The position numbers were made by a program, and so were the translations under genes. From Limosilactobacillus coleohominis 101-4-CHN (GTDB taxonomy: Bacteria; Bacillota; Bacilli; Lactobacillales; Lactobacillaceae): 64,000 nucleotides of DNA. Positions 55,917 to 64,000 of the stretch are shown piece by piece. The notes under the pieces were generated by a model. The model was not told the origin of the DNA, ran no database searches, and saw nothing but the letters and a program-made list of their open reading frames with translations. Each line of letters starts with the position of its first letter. Position 1 is the first letter of the stretch. The stretch lies in contig NZ_GG698805.1 of assembly GCF_000161935.1 (NCBI RefSeq), positions 148,866-212,865 of the forward strand, read 5' to 3'.

Positions 55917-57262
55917 TGGCTGATCAACTTCACTTGACAGTAAAACGGTGCCTAGAGCGGTACCGTTTTTTTTCGTTGAAGCAACCGCTGGTGGTGGCCG
56001 TTTCTACCGGTGTTGATTCAATGACTTTACTCCATGTGCTTGGCTCACTGCTCTCTGCTGACCAGTTGGTAGTGGCCCATGTCAATCACCATTTGCGGGC
56101 GCAAAGTCAGCAGGAAGAACAATTTTTACGGCAGCAGTGTCAACAAATGGGAGTGCGATTATATGTTGACCAGTGGGAAAACCATCCGCAGCATGGAATT
56201 GAAAACGCGGCGCGTCAGGAGCGATACCGGTTTTTTGCTAAGGTAATGCATGAAACGAAGGCAGCTTATTTGCTGACTGCCCATCATGAAAATGACCTTG
56301 CGGAAACGATGCTGATGAAGCTGTTGCGAACTGGAGATGCTACCGCCACTGTTGGCATTCGTGAAGCCCGGCCGTTTGCGAATGGACAGTTGTTGCGCCC
56401 CCTTCTGCGAGTTACCAAAAAATCCTTAGTTGAGTATGCTCGTGTACATCAATTGAAATGGTATGAAGATGCAACAAATCAGGAAGACATGACGTTGAGA
56501 AATCGGGTCCGCCATCACTATCTGCCCGAATGGGAACGGGAAAATCCTCGAGTGGTGGATCACTTGCTTAAGTTCCATGACCAGCTAACGGAATTATTAA
56601 CGATGAAGGATGACATCGTCAGTCAGCTTATGACTAGGATTGTTCATAACGGTCAACTAGATATCACCAGTTACCAACAACAGGTGCCGGTTATTCGACA
56701 TTGTTTACTGTATCGCTGGGTTAATGATCAAGGGATGTTTGCTCTACAAGAACAACGCAGTCACCAAATTGACCAGTTCCTGTGTAATCAGCAGTCACCA
56801 TCTTCAACAATGATGATTAGTAATGATTTACAGTTAATTAAGAACTATCAGCAGGCAGAGCTAAAAAAGGTTCAGAATTTACCCACAAAAAATCAAAAAG
56901 TCAGCGATTTTATGGTAAAATTTGACCATTGGTACACGAGGCCTGCTGGTGATCAATGGGGGATTTTTAGCCACCCGCAAGAACGCACCATTGCTGAGCT
57001 ATGGCTAACTGGTGGTCAGTTACCACTTCGCGTACGGACGTGGCGACCGACGGATCGAATTCGTCTCAAGTCGGGTCATCATCAAGCAATCCGCCGGGTT
57101 CTTATTAACCAAAAAGTGCCGCTTAACCAGCGACAACAGCAGTTAGTGGTTGTTGATCGGTTTGATCAGGTACTTTGGTTAATTGGTCACAAAACGACGT
57201 GGTTGGATCGGCAACAGGTTCGTAACCAACGGTATGAAAAGAGATATTTTTGTCAAAAATAG
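55916..57262 (+). CDS. tilS: tRNA(Ile)-lysidine synthetase
   Basis: The 448-residue PP-loop ATPase modifies C34 of tRNA-Ile(CAU) to lysidine, essential for reading AUA. The PP-loop is S30-T-G-V-D-S35 in place of the more common SGGxDS, as in other lactobacilli. H-x-N-H-H-L-R and the ENDLAETMLM helix support the assignment, and C-terminal TilS domains are present (360-448). It begins at the TAATG overlap with yabR. hpt follows after 15 bp, the classical tilS-hpt-ftsH order. Confidence 0.94.
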   Translation: MADQLHLTVKRCLERYRFFSLKQPLVVAVSTGVDSMTLLHVLGSLLSADQLVVAHVNHHLRAQSQQEEQFLRQQCQQMGVRLYVDQWENHPQHGIENAARQERYRFFAKVMHETKAAYLLTAHHENDLAETMLMKLLRTGDATATVGIREARPFANGQLLRPLLRVTKKSLVEYARVHQLKWYEDATNQEDMTLRNRVRHHYLPEWERENPRVVDHLLKFHDQLTELLTMKDDIVSQLMTRIVHNGQLDITSYQQQVPVIRHCLLYRWVNDQGMFALQEQRSHQIDQFLCNQQSPSSTMMISNDLQLIKNYQQAELKKVQNLPTKNQKVSDFMVKFDHWYTRPAGDQWGIFSHPQERTIAELWLTGGQLPLRVRTWRPTDRIRLKSGHHQAIRRVLINQKVPLNQRQQQLVVVDRFDQVLWLIGHKTTWLDRQQVRNQRYEKRYFCQK

Positions 57263-57277
57263 ATACGGGAGAGAACG

Positions 57278-57829
57278 ATGAATAACGATATTGAACGCGT
57301 CATTTATGACCAACAAGAAATTGACCAGCGGGTCAGTGAGCTGGCCAAACAATTGAATCATGATTATGCTGGTAAGCGAGATGTAGTTGTGGTTGCGGTC
57401 TTAACCGGGGCGATCATGTTTACGATGGACCTCTACAAGCGCCTTGATTTATATGCCCACATTGACTTTGTCGATGTTTCCAGTTATCAAGGTGGTACTT
57501 CTTCGACGGGCTCAGTTAAGTTATTGCATGACCTGAAAAATGATATCAAAGGAAAAGATGTCATTGTCTGTGAGGATATCGTCGATACAGGACGCACCCT
57601 CAAGTTCTTAATCGATTTACTGAAGGATCGTGGCGCTAATAGCATCAAGATCTGTTCAATTTTTGACAAGCCAGCGGGGCGGGTCGTCGATGTTCAAGCC
57701 GATTACGTCGGCTTTGATGTGCCAAACGAATTTTTGGTAGGCTACGGACTGGATTATCAGGGACTGTATCGTAACCTGCCATATATTGGGGTTTTAAAGC
57801 CCAGTGTGTACCAAAAAAAACATGACTAA
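57278..57829 (+). CDS. hpt: Hypoxanthine phosphoribosyltransferase
   Basis: The 183-residue purine salvage enzyme converts hypoxanthine or guanine with PRPP to IMP or GMP. The PRPP loop is VCEDIVDTGRTL, with VAVLTGAIMF near the N-terminus and FDVPNEFLVGYGLDY near the end. The upstream GATACGGGAGAG serves as ribosome site. In B. subtilis TilS and HprT regulate ftsH; the same gene order is kept here. Confidence 0.96.
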   Translation: MNNDIERVIYDQQEIDQRVSELAKQLNHDYAGKRDVVVVAVLTGAIMFTMDLYKRLDLYAHIDFVDVSSYQGGTSSTGSVKLLHDLKNDIKGKDVIVCEDIVDTGRTLKFLIDLLKDRGANSIKICSIFDKPAGRVVDVQADYVGFDVPNEFLVGYGLDYQGLYRNLPYIGVLKPSVYQKKHD

Positions 57830-57833
57830 ATTA

Positions 57834-57863
57834 TTGGTCAGTGATGGTCAAATATGCTATCAT
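57834..57863 (+). promoter_or_regulatory. ftsH promoter with overlapping CtsR box
   Basis: The promoter is TTGGTC (57834-57839), 18-bp spacer and TATCAT (57858-57863). GGTCAGTGATGGTCAAA at 57836-57852 fits the CtsR consensus RGTCADNNANRGTCAAA at every position and covers the -35 element and spacer, so repression under non-stress conditions is expected. Regulation of ftsH by CtsR is known from Lactiplantibacillus plantarum. Confidence 0.75.
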
Positions 57864-57914
57864 AAATGCACTGTAATCAATAAGCACCAACACTGCTAGG
57901 AATAGGAGGTTGTT

Positions 57915-60041
57915 ATGAACAACAATCGTAAAAATAACGGATTTACTCATAACGTGCTCTTCTATGCAGTTATCTTCCTGTGCATCATGGGAATTGTTTA
58001 CTTTTTCTTTGGTGGCAATAATAATGGTGGCCAAAGTAAAAACGTTTCCCAGACTCAGTTTGTGACTGCGTTACGTAAGAATCAGGTTAAGAGTTTCCAA
58101 GTTCAACCAAATGGTGGTGTTTACAAAGTTACGGGGACTTATCGAAAGCCGCAAAAGATGTCTAGCGACAATCAAGCTGGTTTTTCCTTAATGAACCAAC
58201 GCTCAAGCACTACTACTAATTTCCAGAGTTCTGTTTTGCAGAGTGACGTGACCGTTAACCAATTACAAAAGTATGCGGATAAAAATAACGTTAAGATCAC
58301 TACGCATCCAGAAGAGTCCAATAGTATTTGGGTTAACTTATTAGTCACAGCCTTACCAATTGTGATTATGATCCTCTTCTTCTACATGATGATGGGTCAA
58401 GCAGGACAAGGTGGCGGCCGTGGGGTGATGAACTTTGGCAAGACCAAGGCCAAGCCATCTAACTCCAAAGATAATAAGGTTCGCTTCTCAGATGTTGCCG
58501 GTGAAGAAGAAGAAAAACAAGAACTGGTCGAAGTTGTTGAATTTTTGAAAGACCCAAAGAAGTTTATGAAATTAGGTGCCAAGATTCCATCTGGTGTCTT
58601 GCTGGAAGGACCTCCAGGTACTGGTAAGACTTTGCTAGCCAAAGCTGTTGCTGGTGAAGCGGGTGTACCATTCTATTCAATTTCTGGTTCGGACTTCGTT
58701 GAAATGTTCGTCGGGGTCGGTGCTAGTCGTGTCCGGGATCTTTTTGACCAAGCCAAGAAGAATGCACCATCGATCATTTTCATTGATGAAATTGATGCCG
58801 TGGGTCGTCGCCGTGGTAACGGCATGGGTGGTGGCCATGATGAACGGGAACAAACCTTGAACCAATTGTTGGTTGAAATGGATGGTTTCCAAGGCGATGA
58901 AGGAGTCATTGTTATGGCTGCGACGAACCGTTCCGACGTCCTTGATCCTGCCTTGCTGAGGCCTGGCCGTTTTGACCGGAAGATTCTGGTTGGTCGGCCG
59001 GACGTTAAGGGCCGTGAAGCTATTTTACGGGTTCACGCTAAGAATAAGCCGTTGGCGCCAGACGTAGATTTGAAGGAAATTGCTAAACAAACGCCAGGAT
59101 TTGTCGGGGCGGATTTAGCTAACCTGTTAAATGAAGCGGCGTTGTTAGCGGCCCGGCGAAACAAGACAGAAATTGATGCATCTGACGTTGATGAAGCTGA
59201 AGATCGGGTAATTGCTGGACCTGCCAAGCGTGATCGAGTAGTTTCACCACAAGAACGCAAGACAGTTGCATACCACGAAGCTGGTCATACCATTGTTGGG
59301 TTAGTCTTGAATGATGCACGAGTTGTTCACAAGGTTACGATTGTTCCTCGTGGTCGAGCTGGTGGTTATGCCATCATGCTGCCAAAGGAAGACCAGATGT
59401 TAATGAGCAAGAAGAATGCTGAGGAACAAATTGCTGGTCTGATGGGTGGTCGTGCTGCTGAAGAACTGATTTTCAACTCCCAATCATCTGGGGCTTCGAA
59501 TGACTTTGAACAAGCTACCCAAATTGCTCGTTCCATGGTTACCCAATACGGGATGAGTGACAAGATTGGACCAGTCGAACTGCAAAGCTCTGGTCAGGTC
59601 TTTACTGGTCAAGGTTATGATCAGTCGCCATATTCAGAAAAGACTGCGGCTTTAGTTGATGAAGAAGTTCGGCGGATCTTAACTGAAGGTCACCAACGGG
59701 CATTGCATATTATTGAAACACATCGTGATCAACATAAGCTGATTGCGGAAGCATTGCTGAAGTATGAAACGCTTGATGAAAAACAAATTCTCAGCCTTTA
59801 CAAGGACGGGAAGATGCCAGAAAAGGATGTTGAGGCTGCGGAAGATGAACAGCGGGCAGCAACTTTTGAGGAATCAAAGCGTGAATTAGAGCGTCGAGAA
59901 AACGCAAAGAGTGACCAAGAAAACGCGGATGAACTGCCGGACAGTTCTGATGCAACGGTTACGCCAAAGAGTAGTGATGACAATTCATCAACTAATGGTG
60001 AAGATAACACTACCGACCATCATTCTACAGATGATGATTAA
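57915..60041 (+). CDS. ftsH: ATP-dependent zinc metalloprotease FtsH
   Basis: The 708-residue membrane AAA+ protease degrades misfolded and regulatory membrane proteins. It has TM1 at about 15-34, an extracytoplasmic loop, and TM2 at about 136-156. Walker A is GPPGTGKT (232-239), Walker B is [11 protein letters not shown], and the SRH region is present. The zinc site is H454-E-A-G-H458. The tail (from 640) is acidic and disordered. AGGAGG precedes the ATG. Confidence 0.97.
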   Translation: MNNNRKNNGFTHNVLFYAVIFLCIMGIVYFFFGGNNNGGQSKNVSQTQFVTALRKNQVKSFQVQPNGGVYKVTGTYRKPQKMSSDNQAGFSLMNQRSSTTTNFQSSVLQSDVTVNQLQKYADKNNVKITTHPEESNSIWVNLLVTALPIVIMILFFYMMMGQAGQGGGRGVMNFGKTKAKPSNSKDNKVRFSDVAGEEEEKQELVEVVEFLKDPKKFMKLGAKIPSGVLLEGPPGTGKTLLAKAVAGEAGVPFYSISGSDFVEMFVGVGASRVRDLFDQAKKNAPSIIFIDEIDAVGRRRGNGMGGGHDEREQTLNQLLVEMDGFQGDEGVIVMAATNRSDVLDPALLRPGRFDRKILVGRPDVKGREAILRVHAKNKPLAPDVDLKEIAKQTPGFVGADLANLLNEAALLAARRNKTEIDASDVDEAEDRVIAGPAKRDRVVSPQERKTVAYHEAGHTIVGLVLNDARVVHKVTIVPRGRAGGYAIMLPKEDQMLMSKKNAEEQIAGLMGGRAAEELIFNSQSSGASNDFEQATQIARSMVTQYGMSDKIGPVELQSSGQVFTGQGYDQSPYSEKTAALVDEEVRRILTEGHQRALHIIETHRDQHKLIAEALLKYETLDEKQILSLYKDGKMPEKDVEAAEDEQRAATFEESKRELERRENAKSDQENADELPDSSDATVTPKSSDDNSSTNGEDNTTDHHSTDDD

Positions 60042-60051
60042 TTGAGTTGAA

Positions 60052-60084
60052 GGAATTGTGCTGAGAAAGCACAATTCCTTTTTT
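60052..60084 (+). terminator. Terminator after ftsH
   Basis: GGAATTGTGCT/AGCACAATTCC with loop GAGAA and T6. Confidence 0.9.
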
Positions 60085-60138
60085 AGTAATGATTTAATGA
60101 TAAAATAGGTGCAGAGATTTTAACTGGAGGAGTCAAAG

Positions 60139-61026
60139 ATGACGGAAGATTATTTAGTAAAAGCAGTAGCAGAAAATGATATGTTTCGTGCTTATGCGGT
60201 TAACGCGACGCAGTTGGTTGCGGAGGCGCAAAGAATTCACGGTACTTGGAGTGCCGCTTCGGCAGCCCTTGGCCGGACGTTGATTGGAACATTGTTACTG
60301 TCAACATCCGGGTTACAGGGTGATGCAGGCTTAACAGTCAAAATTCAAGGAAACGGTCCAGTTGGTTTTATCGTGGCAGACGGGACTGCAAATGGAACGG
60401 TCAAGGGTTATGTTCACAACCCTCACGTTAACTTACCGCTGAACAGTAAGGGAAAGATTGATGTGGCTGGAGCGGTTGGTCATCAGGGAACGTTAGCAGT
60501 TACCAAAATGAATCCGGGTGATAAAACGCCATATACTGGAGAGGTTGACCTAGTTTCAGGCGAGTTAGGTGATGATTTTACTTACTATCTCGCGCAGTCA
60601 GAACAAATTCCGTCCGCAGTTGGGTTATCCGTATTTGTCGAAAAGGATGATCAGATTGGGGTTGCCGGTGGATTTATGGTGCAAGTATTGCCGGGAGCAA
60701 AAGACGAACAAATTGCGGATTTGGAAAAATCAATCAAAGATCTGCCATTAGTTTCAGAAATGCTTCGGGATGGTGATACGCCGGAGGATATCTTAAAGCG
60801 CATCTTTGCCGGGAAGGAATTAAAAATTTTAGATAAAATGCCGGTAAAGTACCAATGTAATTGCTCAAAAGAACGTTTTGCTAAGGCTTTAGCTAGTGTG
60901 AAAAAGGCCGATTTACAAGAGATGATTACGAAGGATCATGGTGCGCAGGCGGTCTGCCAATTCTGTGGCAAAAAGTATGAATTTACAGAAGATGAATTAA
61001 AGGCAATGCTTACTGCCCAAAAATAG
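60139..61026 (+). CDS. hslO: Hsp33 redox-regulated chaperone
   Basis: The 295-residue redox-activated holdase chaperone has a conserved core (RIHGTWSAASAALGRTLIGT) and the C-terminal zinc centre CxC (QCNCSK) and CxxC (CQFCGKK), which releases zinc on oxidation to activate. CTGGAGGAGTC precedes the ATG. In the Bacillus order it follows ftsH with coaX between; coaX is missing here. Confidence 0.95.
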   Translation: MTEDYLVKAVAENDMFRAYAVNATQLVAEAQRIHGTWSAASAALGRTLIGTLLLSTSGLQGDAGLTVKIQGNGPVGFIVADGTANGTVKGYVHNPHVNLPLNSKGKIDVAGAVGHQGTLAVTKMNPGDKTPYTGEVDLVSGELGDDFTYYLAQSEQIPSAVGLSVFVEKDDQIGVAGGFMVQVLPGAKDEQIADLEKSIKDLPLVSEMLRDGDTPEDILKRIFAGKELKILDKMPVKYQCNCSKERFAKALASVKKADLQEMITKDHGAQAVCQFCGKKYEFTEDELKAMLTAQK

Positions 61027-61083
61027 TTTGCATTGCTGTGATACAATAGTGATTGTGATTTTTTAAGAGAAGGGGGAAAGCTC

Positions 61084-62088
61084 ATGGAATGGCACATTGG
61101 GGACGTTAAAATTCCCAATCAAGTCGTTGTCGCACCAATGGCCGGGGTCACAAACAAGGCTTTTCGGGTCATTTGTAAAAAATTTGGTGCTGGTTACGTG
61201 GTTTGTGAAATGATTTCCGATCGCGGAATTATGTATCATAATAAAAAGACCTTGTCGATGACGACGGTAGATCCGCATGAACATCCAATGGGAATCCAGA
61301 TTTTTGGTGGTACCAAGGAGACCTTAGTTGAAGGGGCTAAGTTTATTGATCAGCACACGGCTGCCGATGTGATTGATATCAACATGGGGTGCCCAGTCAA
61401 TAAAGTTGTTAATACTGATGCTGGAGCACGGTGGTTACTTGATCCCAACAAGGTGTATGAGATGGTTTCTTATGTCGTGGATGCTGTTCAAAAGCCGGTG
61501 ACCGTCAAAATGCGGACTGGCTGGGATGATAAACATATTTTTGCGGTTGAGAATGCACTGGCAGCAGAACGGGCAGGGGCGTCGGCAATCGCAATGCATG
61601 GTCGAACCAGAAAACAGATGTATACAGGACATGCTGATTGGGATATCCTAAAAGAAGTGGCCGGACAATTAACAATTCCGTTTATGGGTAATGGGGATGT
61701 CAAAACCCCAGAAGATGCCAAACGAATGTTAGATGAAGTGGGTGCTGATGCTGTGATGATTGGTCGGGCAGCAATGGGTAACCCATGGATGTTGACCCGA
61801 ACAGAACACTATTTGGAAACTGGGGAGTTACTGCCGGAAGCGACCCCTCAACAAAAGATCCAGACCGCTAAGGGTCACTTAGCAGCACTTTGCGATTTAA
61901 AGGGTGAGTATGTTGGGATCCGTGAATTTCGCGGTCAGGCGGCCTATTATCTCAAAGGAATTCCTCGGTCTGCACGGACCAAGGTTGCGCTAATGTCGGC
62001 AACTAAACAGGCCGAGGCCGATGAAATTTTTGACCGTTTTTTGGATCAATACGAAGAACGACTCGTTAAGAAGCAAACCGCACAGTAA
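61084..62088 (+). CDS. dusB: tRNA-dihydrouridine synthase (DusB)
   Basis: The 334-residue FMN enzyme reduces uridines in the D-loop of tRNA. It has [12 protein letters not shown] at the N-terminus, catalytic Cys in [19 protein letters not shown] and FMGNGDV for FMN binding. The ribosome site is AAGGGGGAAAG. lysS begins 14 bp after its stop behind GAGGAGG, so the two form one unit as in Bacillus. Confidence 0.95.
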   Translation: MEWHIGDVKIPNQVVVAPMAGVTNKAFRVICKKFGAGYVVCEMISDRGIMYHNKKTLSMTTVDPHEHPMGIQIFGGTKETLVEGAKFIDQHTAADVIDINMGCPVNKVVNTDAGARWLLDPNKVYEMVSYVVDAVQKPVTVKMRTGWDDKHIFAVENALAAERAGASAIAMHGRTRKQMYTGHADWDILKEVAGQLTIPFMGNGDVKTPEDAKRMLDEVGADAVMIGRAAMGNPWMLTRTEHYLETGELLPEATPQQKIQTAKGHLAALCDLKGEYVGIREFRGQAAYYLKGIPRSARTKVALMSATKQAEADEIFDRFLDQYEERLVKKQTAQ

Positions 62089-62102
62089 GAGGAGGATTAT
62101 TG

Positions 62103-63602
62103 ATGGCAAAGGAAGAAAAGTTAAATGATCAAATGTTTGTTCGTCGGCAAAAGATGGACGCATTGCGTGAGCAAGGGATTGACCCATTTGGGCACCGTTT
62201 TGCACCGGATCACGATATTTCAACGGAAATTCGGGCAAAGTACGGTAATGACAGTGAAGAATTATTAGCTCAACAACAAAACGAAGTGACCATTGCTGGT
62301 CGAATGATTGCCAAACGGGGTAGTGGGAAGGCTAGTTTTGCTGACTTGCTTGACCGGGGTGGTAAGATTCAATTTTATGTTCGTCAAGATGTAGTTGGTG
62401 AAGAAACGTACCAGCTGTTCAAAGATTCAGACATTGGTGACTTCTGGGGAATCACTGGTGATGTGATTAAGACCCGGATGGGTGAATTAACGATCCGTGC
62501 ACGTAAGATGACTTTCTTGACGAAGGCTCTGCGCCCACTCCCAGATAAGTATCATGGTTTACAAGACCCTGAATTAGTATATCGTCAGCGGTACTTGGAT
62601 TTAATTACCAATCGTGACAGTTTTGAACGCTTCCAGACGTGGACCAAGATCATTAAGGCAATCCGGAATTACATGGACAGTAACGACTTTACGGAAGTTG
62701 AAACACCAATTTTAGAAAACGTGGCATCAGGTGCCGAGGCGCGGCCATTTATTACCCACCACAATGCTCTTGATATTGATATGTATATGCGAATTGCTAC
62801 TGAATTACGCTTGAAGCGTTTAATTGTTGGTGGCATGGAACGAGTTTATGAACTTGGCCGGATTTTCCGAAATGAAGGAATGGATCCGCACCATAATCCA
62901 GAATTTGACACGATGGAAACGTATGCCGCCTACTTTGACTTTAATGATGTTATGCAGGAAACTGAAGGAATCTTTAAGACCGCTGCCAAAGTCGTTAGTG
63001 ATGATCTTAAGGTTAATTATCAAGGGACAGAACTTGATTTCAGCAAGCCATTTGAACGGATGCACATGGTTGATGCCATTAAGAAGTTCACTGGGGTTGA
63101 CTTCTGGCCTGAAATGACTGTTGAAGAAGCTCGCAAACTGGCCGATGAAAATGGGGTTCAGTACGAAGATTGGTGGAAGGTTGGTCATATTATTAATGCC
63201 TTCTTTGAAGATAAGGTACAGGACCAGCTGGAACAACCGATCTTTATCTATGGTCATCCAAAGGAAATTTCACCATTAGCACACTTGAACCGTGAAGATC
63301 CACGATTTACGGATCGGTTTGAACTGTATATTTTGGGGAATGAATACGCAAATGCCTTTACAGAATTAAATGATCCAATTGACCAACGGCAACGTTTTGA
63401 AGCAGAAGCAAAAGAACATGCAGAAGGTAATGATGAATACCAACCAATTGATGAAGACTTTGTGGAAGCACTCGAATACGGGATGCCACCAACAGGAGGA
63501 CTCGGTGTTGGAATTGATCGGTTAGTGATGTTAATGACTGATGCAAAGTCCATTCGGGATGTTTTACTGTTCCCAACAATGCGGCCAAAGACGAATAACT
63601 AA
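62103..63602 (+). CDS. lysS: Lysyl-tRNA synthetase, class II
   Basis: The 499-residue class II enzyme has an N-terminal OB-fold anticodon domain (about 50-160), motif 2 [17 protein letters not shown] and motif 3 [13 protein letters not shown] at the C-terminus. ATG 62103 follows AAGAGGAGG. No T-box leader is present. It ends with a strong terminator, and the stacked promoters for the next transcript lie beyond it. Confidence 0.97.
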   Translation: MAKEEKLNDQMFVRRQKMDALREQGIDPFGHRFAPDHDISTEIRAKYGNDSEELLAQQQNEVTIAGRMIAKRGSGKASFADLLDRGGKIQFYVRQDVVGEETYQLFKDSDIGDFWGITGDVIKTRMGELTIRARKMTFLTKALRPLPDKYHGLQDPELVYRQRYLDLITNRDSFERFQTWTKIIKAIRNYMDSNDFTEVETPILENVASGAEARPFITHHNALDIDMYMRIATELRLKRLIVGGMERVYELGRIFRNEGMDPHHNPEFDTMETYAAYFDFNDVMQETEGIFKTAAKVVSDDLKVNYQGTELDFSKPFERMHMVDAIKKFTGVDFWPEMTVEEARKLADENGVQYEDWWKVGHIINAFFEDKVQDQLEQPIFIYGHPKEISPLAHLNREDPRFTDRFELYILGNEYANAFTELNDPIDQRQRFEAEAKEHAEGNDEYQPIDEDFVEALEYGMPPTGGLGVGIDRLVMLMTDAKSIRDVLLFPTMRPKTNN

Positions 63603-63642
63603 AATAAAGAAAAGTCATTTTTTGACTTTTCTTTATTTTTTT
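63602..63642 (+). terminator. Terminator after lysS
   Basis: AAATAAAGAAAAGTCA and TGACTTTTCTTTATTT form a perfect 16-bp stem, followed by TTTT. Confidence 0.9.
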
Positions 63643-63785
63643 ATTGTTAGGTATTTAGTTTTTGAAATGGAATAATTAAGTAACATAAGCTAGTAAAAGT
63701 TCGCAATTCATGGATAATATATGATCAATTTTACATAAAGTTCGTGATATAGCTAATTAGTAGTTGTGCGATTAAAAAAAGTGTG
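63643..63785. other. AT-rich spacer without gene
   Basis: About 140 bp before the first stacked promoter are AT-rich with no ORF or hairpin of note. An UP-element-like role for the A/T runs at 63773-63780 is possible. Confidence 0.4.
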
Positions 63786-63814
63786 TTGACTTTTAAGGAA
63801 CAGTTCTTTATAGT
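63786..63814 (+). promoter_or_regulatory. Promoter P1 of putative rRNA operon
   Basis: TTGACT, 17-bp spacer, TATAGT (63809-63814). A poly-A stretch precedes it by a few bases. Confidence 0.7.
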
Positions 63815-63870
63815 ATATAAACGTTGTTACGACAGGTTGTTGTTTCAACGGAAATATATCAAACTTGTTG

Positions 63871-63899
63871 TTGACGATGAGTTATCAATATGATATATT
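63871..63899 (+). promoter_or_regulatory. Promoter P2 of putative rRNA operon
   Basis: TTGACG (63871-63876), 17-bp spacer, TATATT (63894-63899). Confidence 0.6.
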
Positions 63900-63940
63900 T
63901 TAAAAGTTGTCAGTTTTGATTAACTTCTTCAAAAAAGTTG

Positions 63941-63972
63941 TTGACAAATCCTTGATAACGTTGTAGTATAAT
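63941..63972 (+). promoter_or_regulatory. Promoter P3 of putative rRNA operon
   Basis: Perfect TTGACA (63941-63946), then TAGTAT at 17 bp (63964-63969) overlapping TATAAT (63967-63972) at 20 bp. Transcription would start near 63976-63980 and leave the window; lysS followed by 16S rRNA is a common arrangement in lactobacilli. Confidence 0.7.
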
Positions 63973-64000
63973 AAATGCTTTCTGAGTTATCAGTCAGCAT

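Overview
The window is a 64 kb stretch of a Firmicutes chromosome, most likely a heterofermentative lactobacillus close to Limosilactobacillus. This rests on gene content and wording: class II HMG-CoA reductase beside an orphan ispE, rpoE-pyrG-murA-rpmE2, acpS-alr-mazF, frequent TTG starts, and the gene order metG-tatD-rnmV-rsmA-ispE ... purR-glmU-prs ... pth-mfd-rqcP-divIC-yabR-tilS-hpt-ftsH-hslO-dusB-lysS. That order is the origin-proximal order of Bacillus, here without sporulation genes. The species cannot be fixed from sequence alone. The right edge carries strong tandem promoters that look like the start of an rRNA operon beyond the window.

Left third (1-20 kb) is the accessory part. 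It holds two defective PD-(D/E)XK (Rpn-type) transposase-family genes, a hairpin-rich intergenic repeat, a PAP2-unknown-DacA cell-envelope operon, tRNA-Thr(GGT), a stub of a family 2 glycosyltransferase joined to a GT8 glycosyltransferase, an aldo/keto reductase, a cation/proton antiporter, a DUF915 hydrolase, an archaeal/fungal-type aspartate-semialdehyde dehydrogenase, and a metal-efflux unit (CadD-like exporter with a CzrA-like ArsR sensor) coupled to helD. Ppx, HMG-CoA reductase and an HExxH protein of unknown role follow. Then come two decayed genes (a sirtuin with an internal deletion and a frameshifted MFS pump) and a 38-codon small ORF.

Middle (20-50 kb) is housekeeping: metG-tatD-rnmV-rsmA, ispE, a zinc-type ABC transporter behind a clear Zur box, purR-glmU-prs, a lipoprotein, an HD phosphohydrolase, rpoE, pyrG behind a recognisable reiterative-transcription attenuator, a murA whose catalytic Cys is Asp, rpmE2, an MFS pump interrupted at a G8 tract, sortase, LMW phosphatase, lemA-htpX, murF, cshA, acpS-alr-mazF, a 14-TM MFS exporter and a CBS-ACT protein.

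Right part (50-64 kb) is the pth-mfd-rqcP / divIC / yabR-tilS-hpt / ftsH / hslO / dusB-lysS block. A perfect CtsR box overlaps the ftsH promoter, and three stacked sigma-A promoters follow lysS.

I see no CRISPR array, prophage, intact insertion sequence or obvious new defence system. The most informative signals are regulatory (Zur box, CtsR box, pyrG attenuator, triple promoter), the metal-homeostasis pair (Zur-type uptake plus CzrA-type efflux), non-canonical AUU start candidates, and the set of genes caught in decay or possible phase variation. All coordinates, motifs and spacings were read by eye; family names come from recognition of motifs, not from searches.
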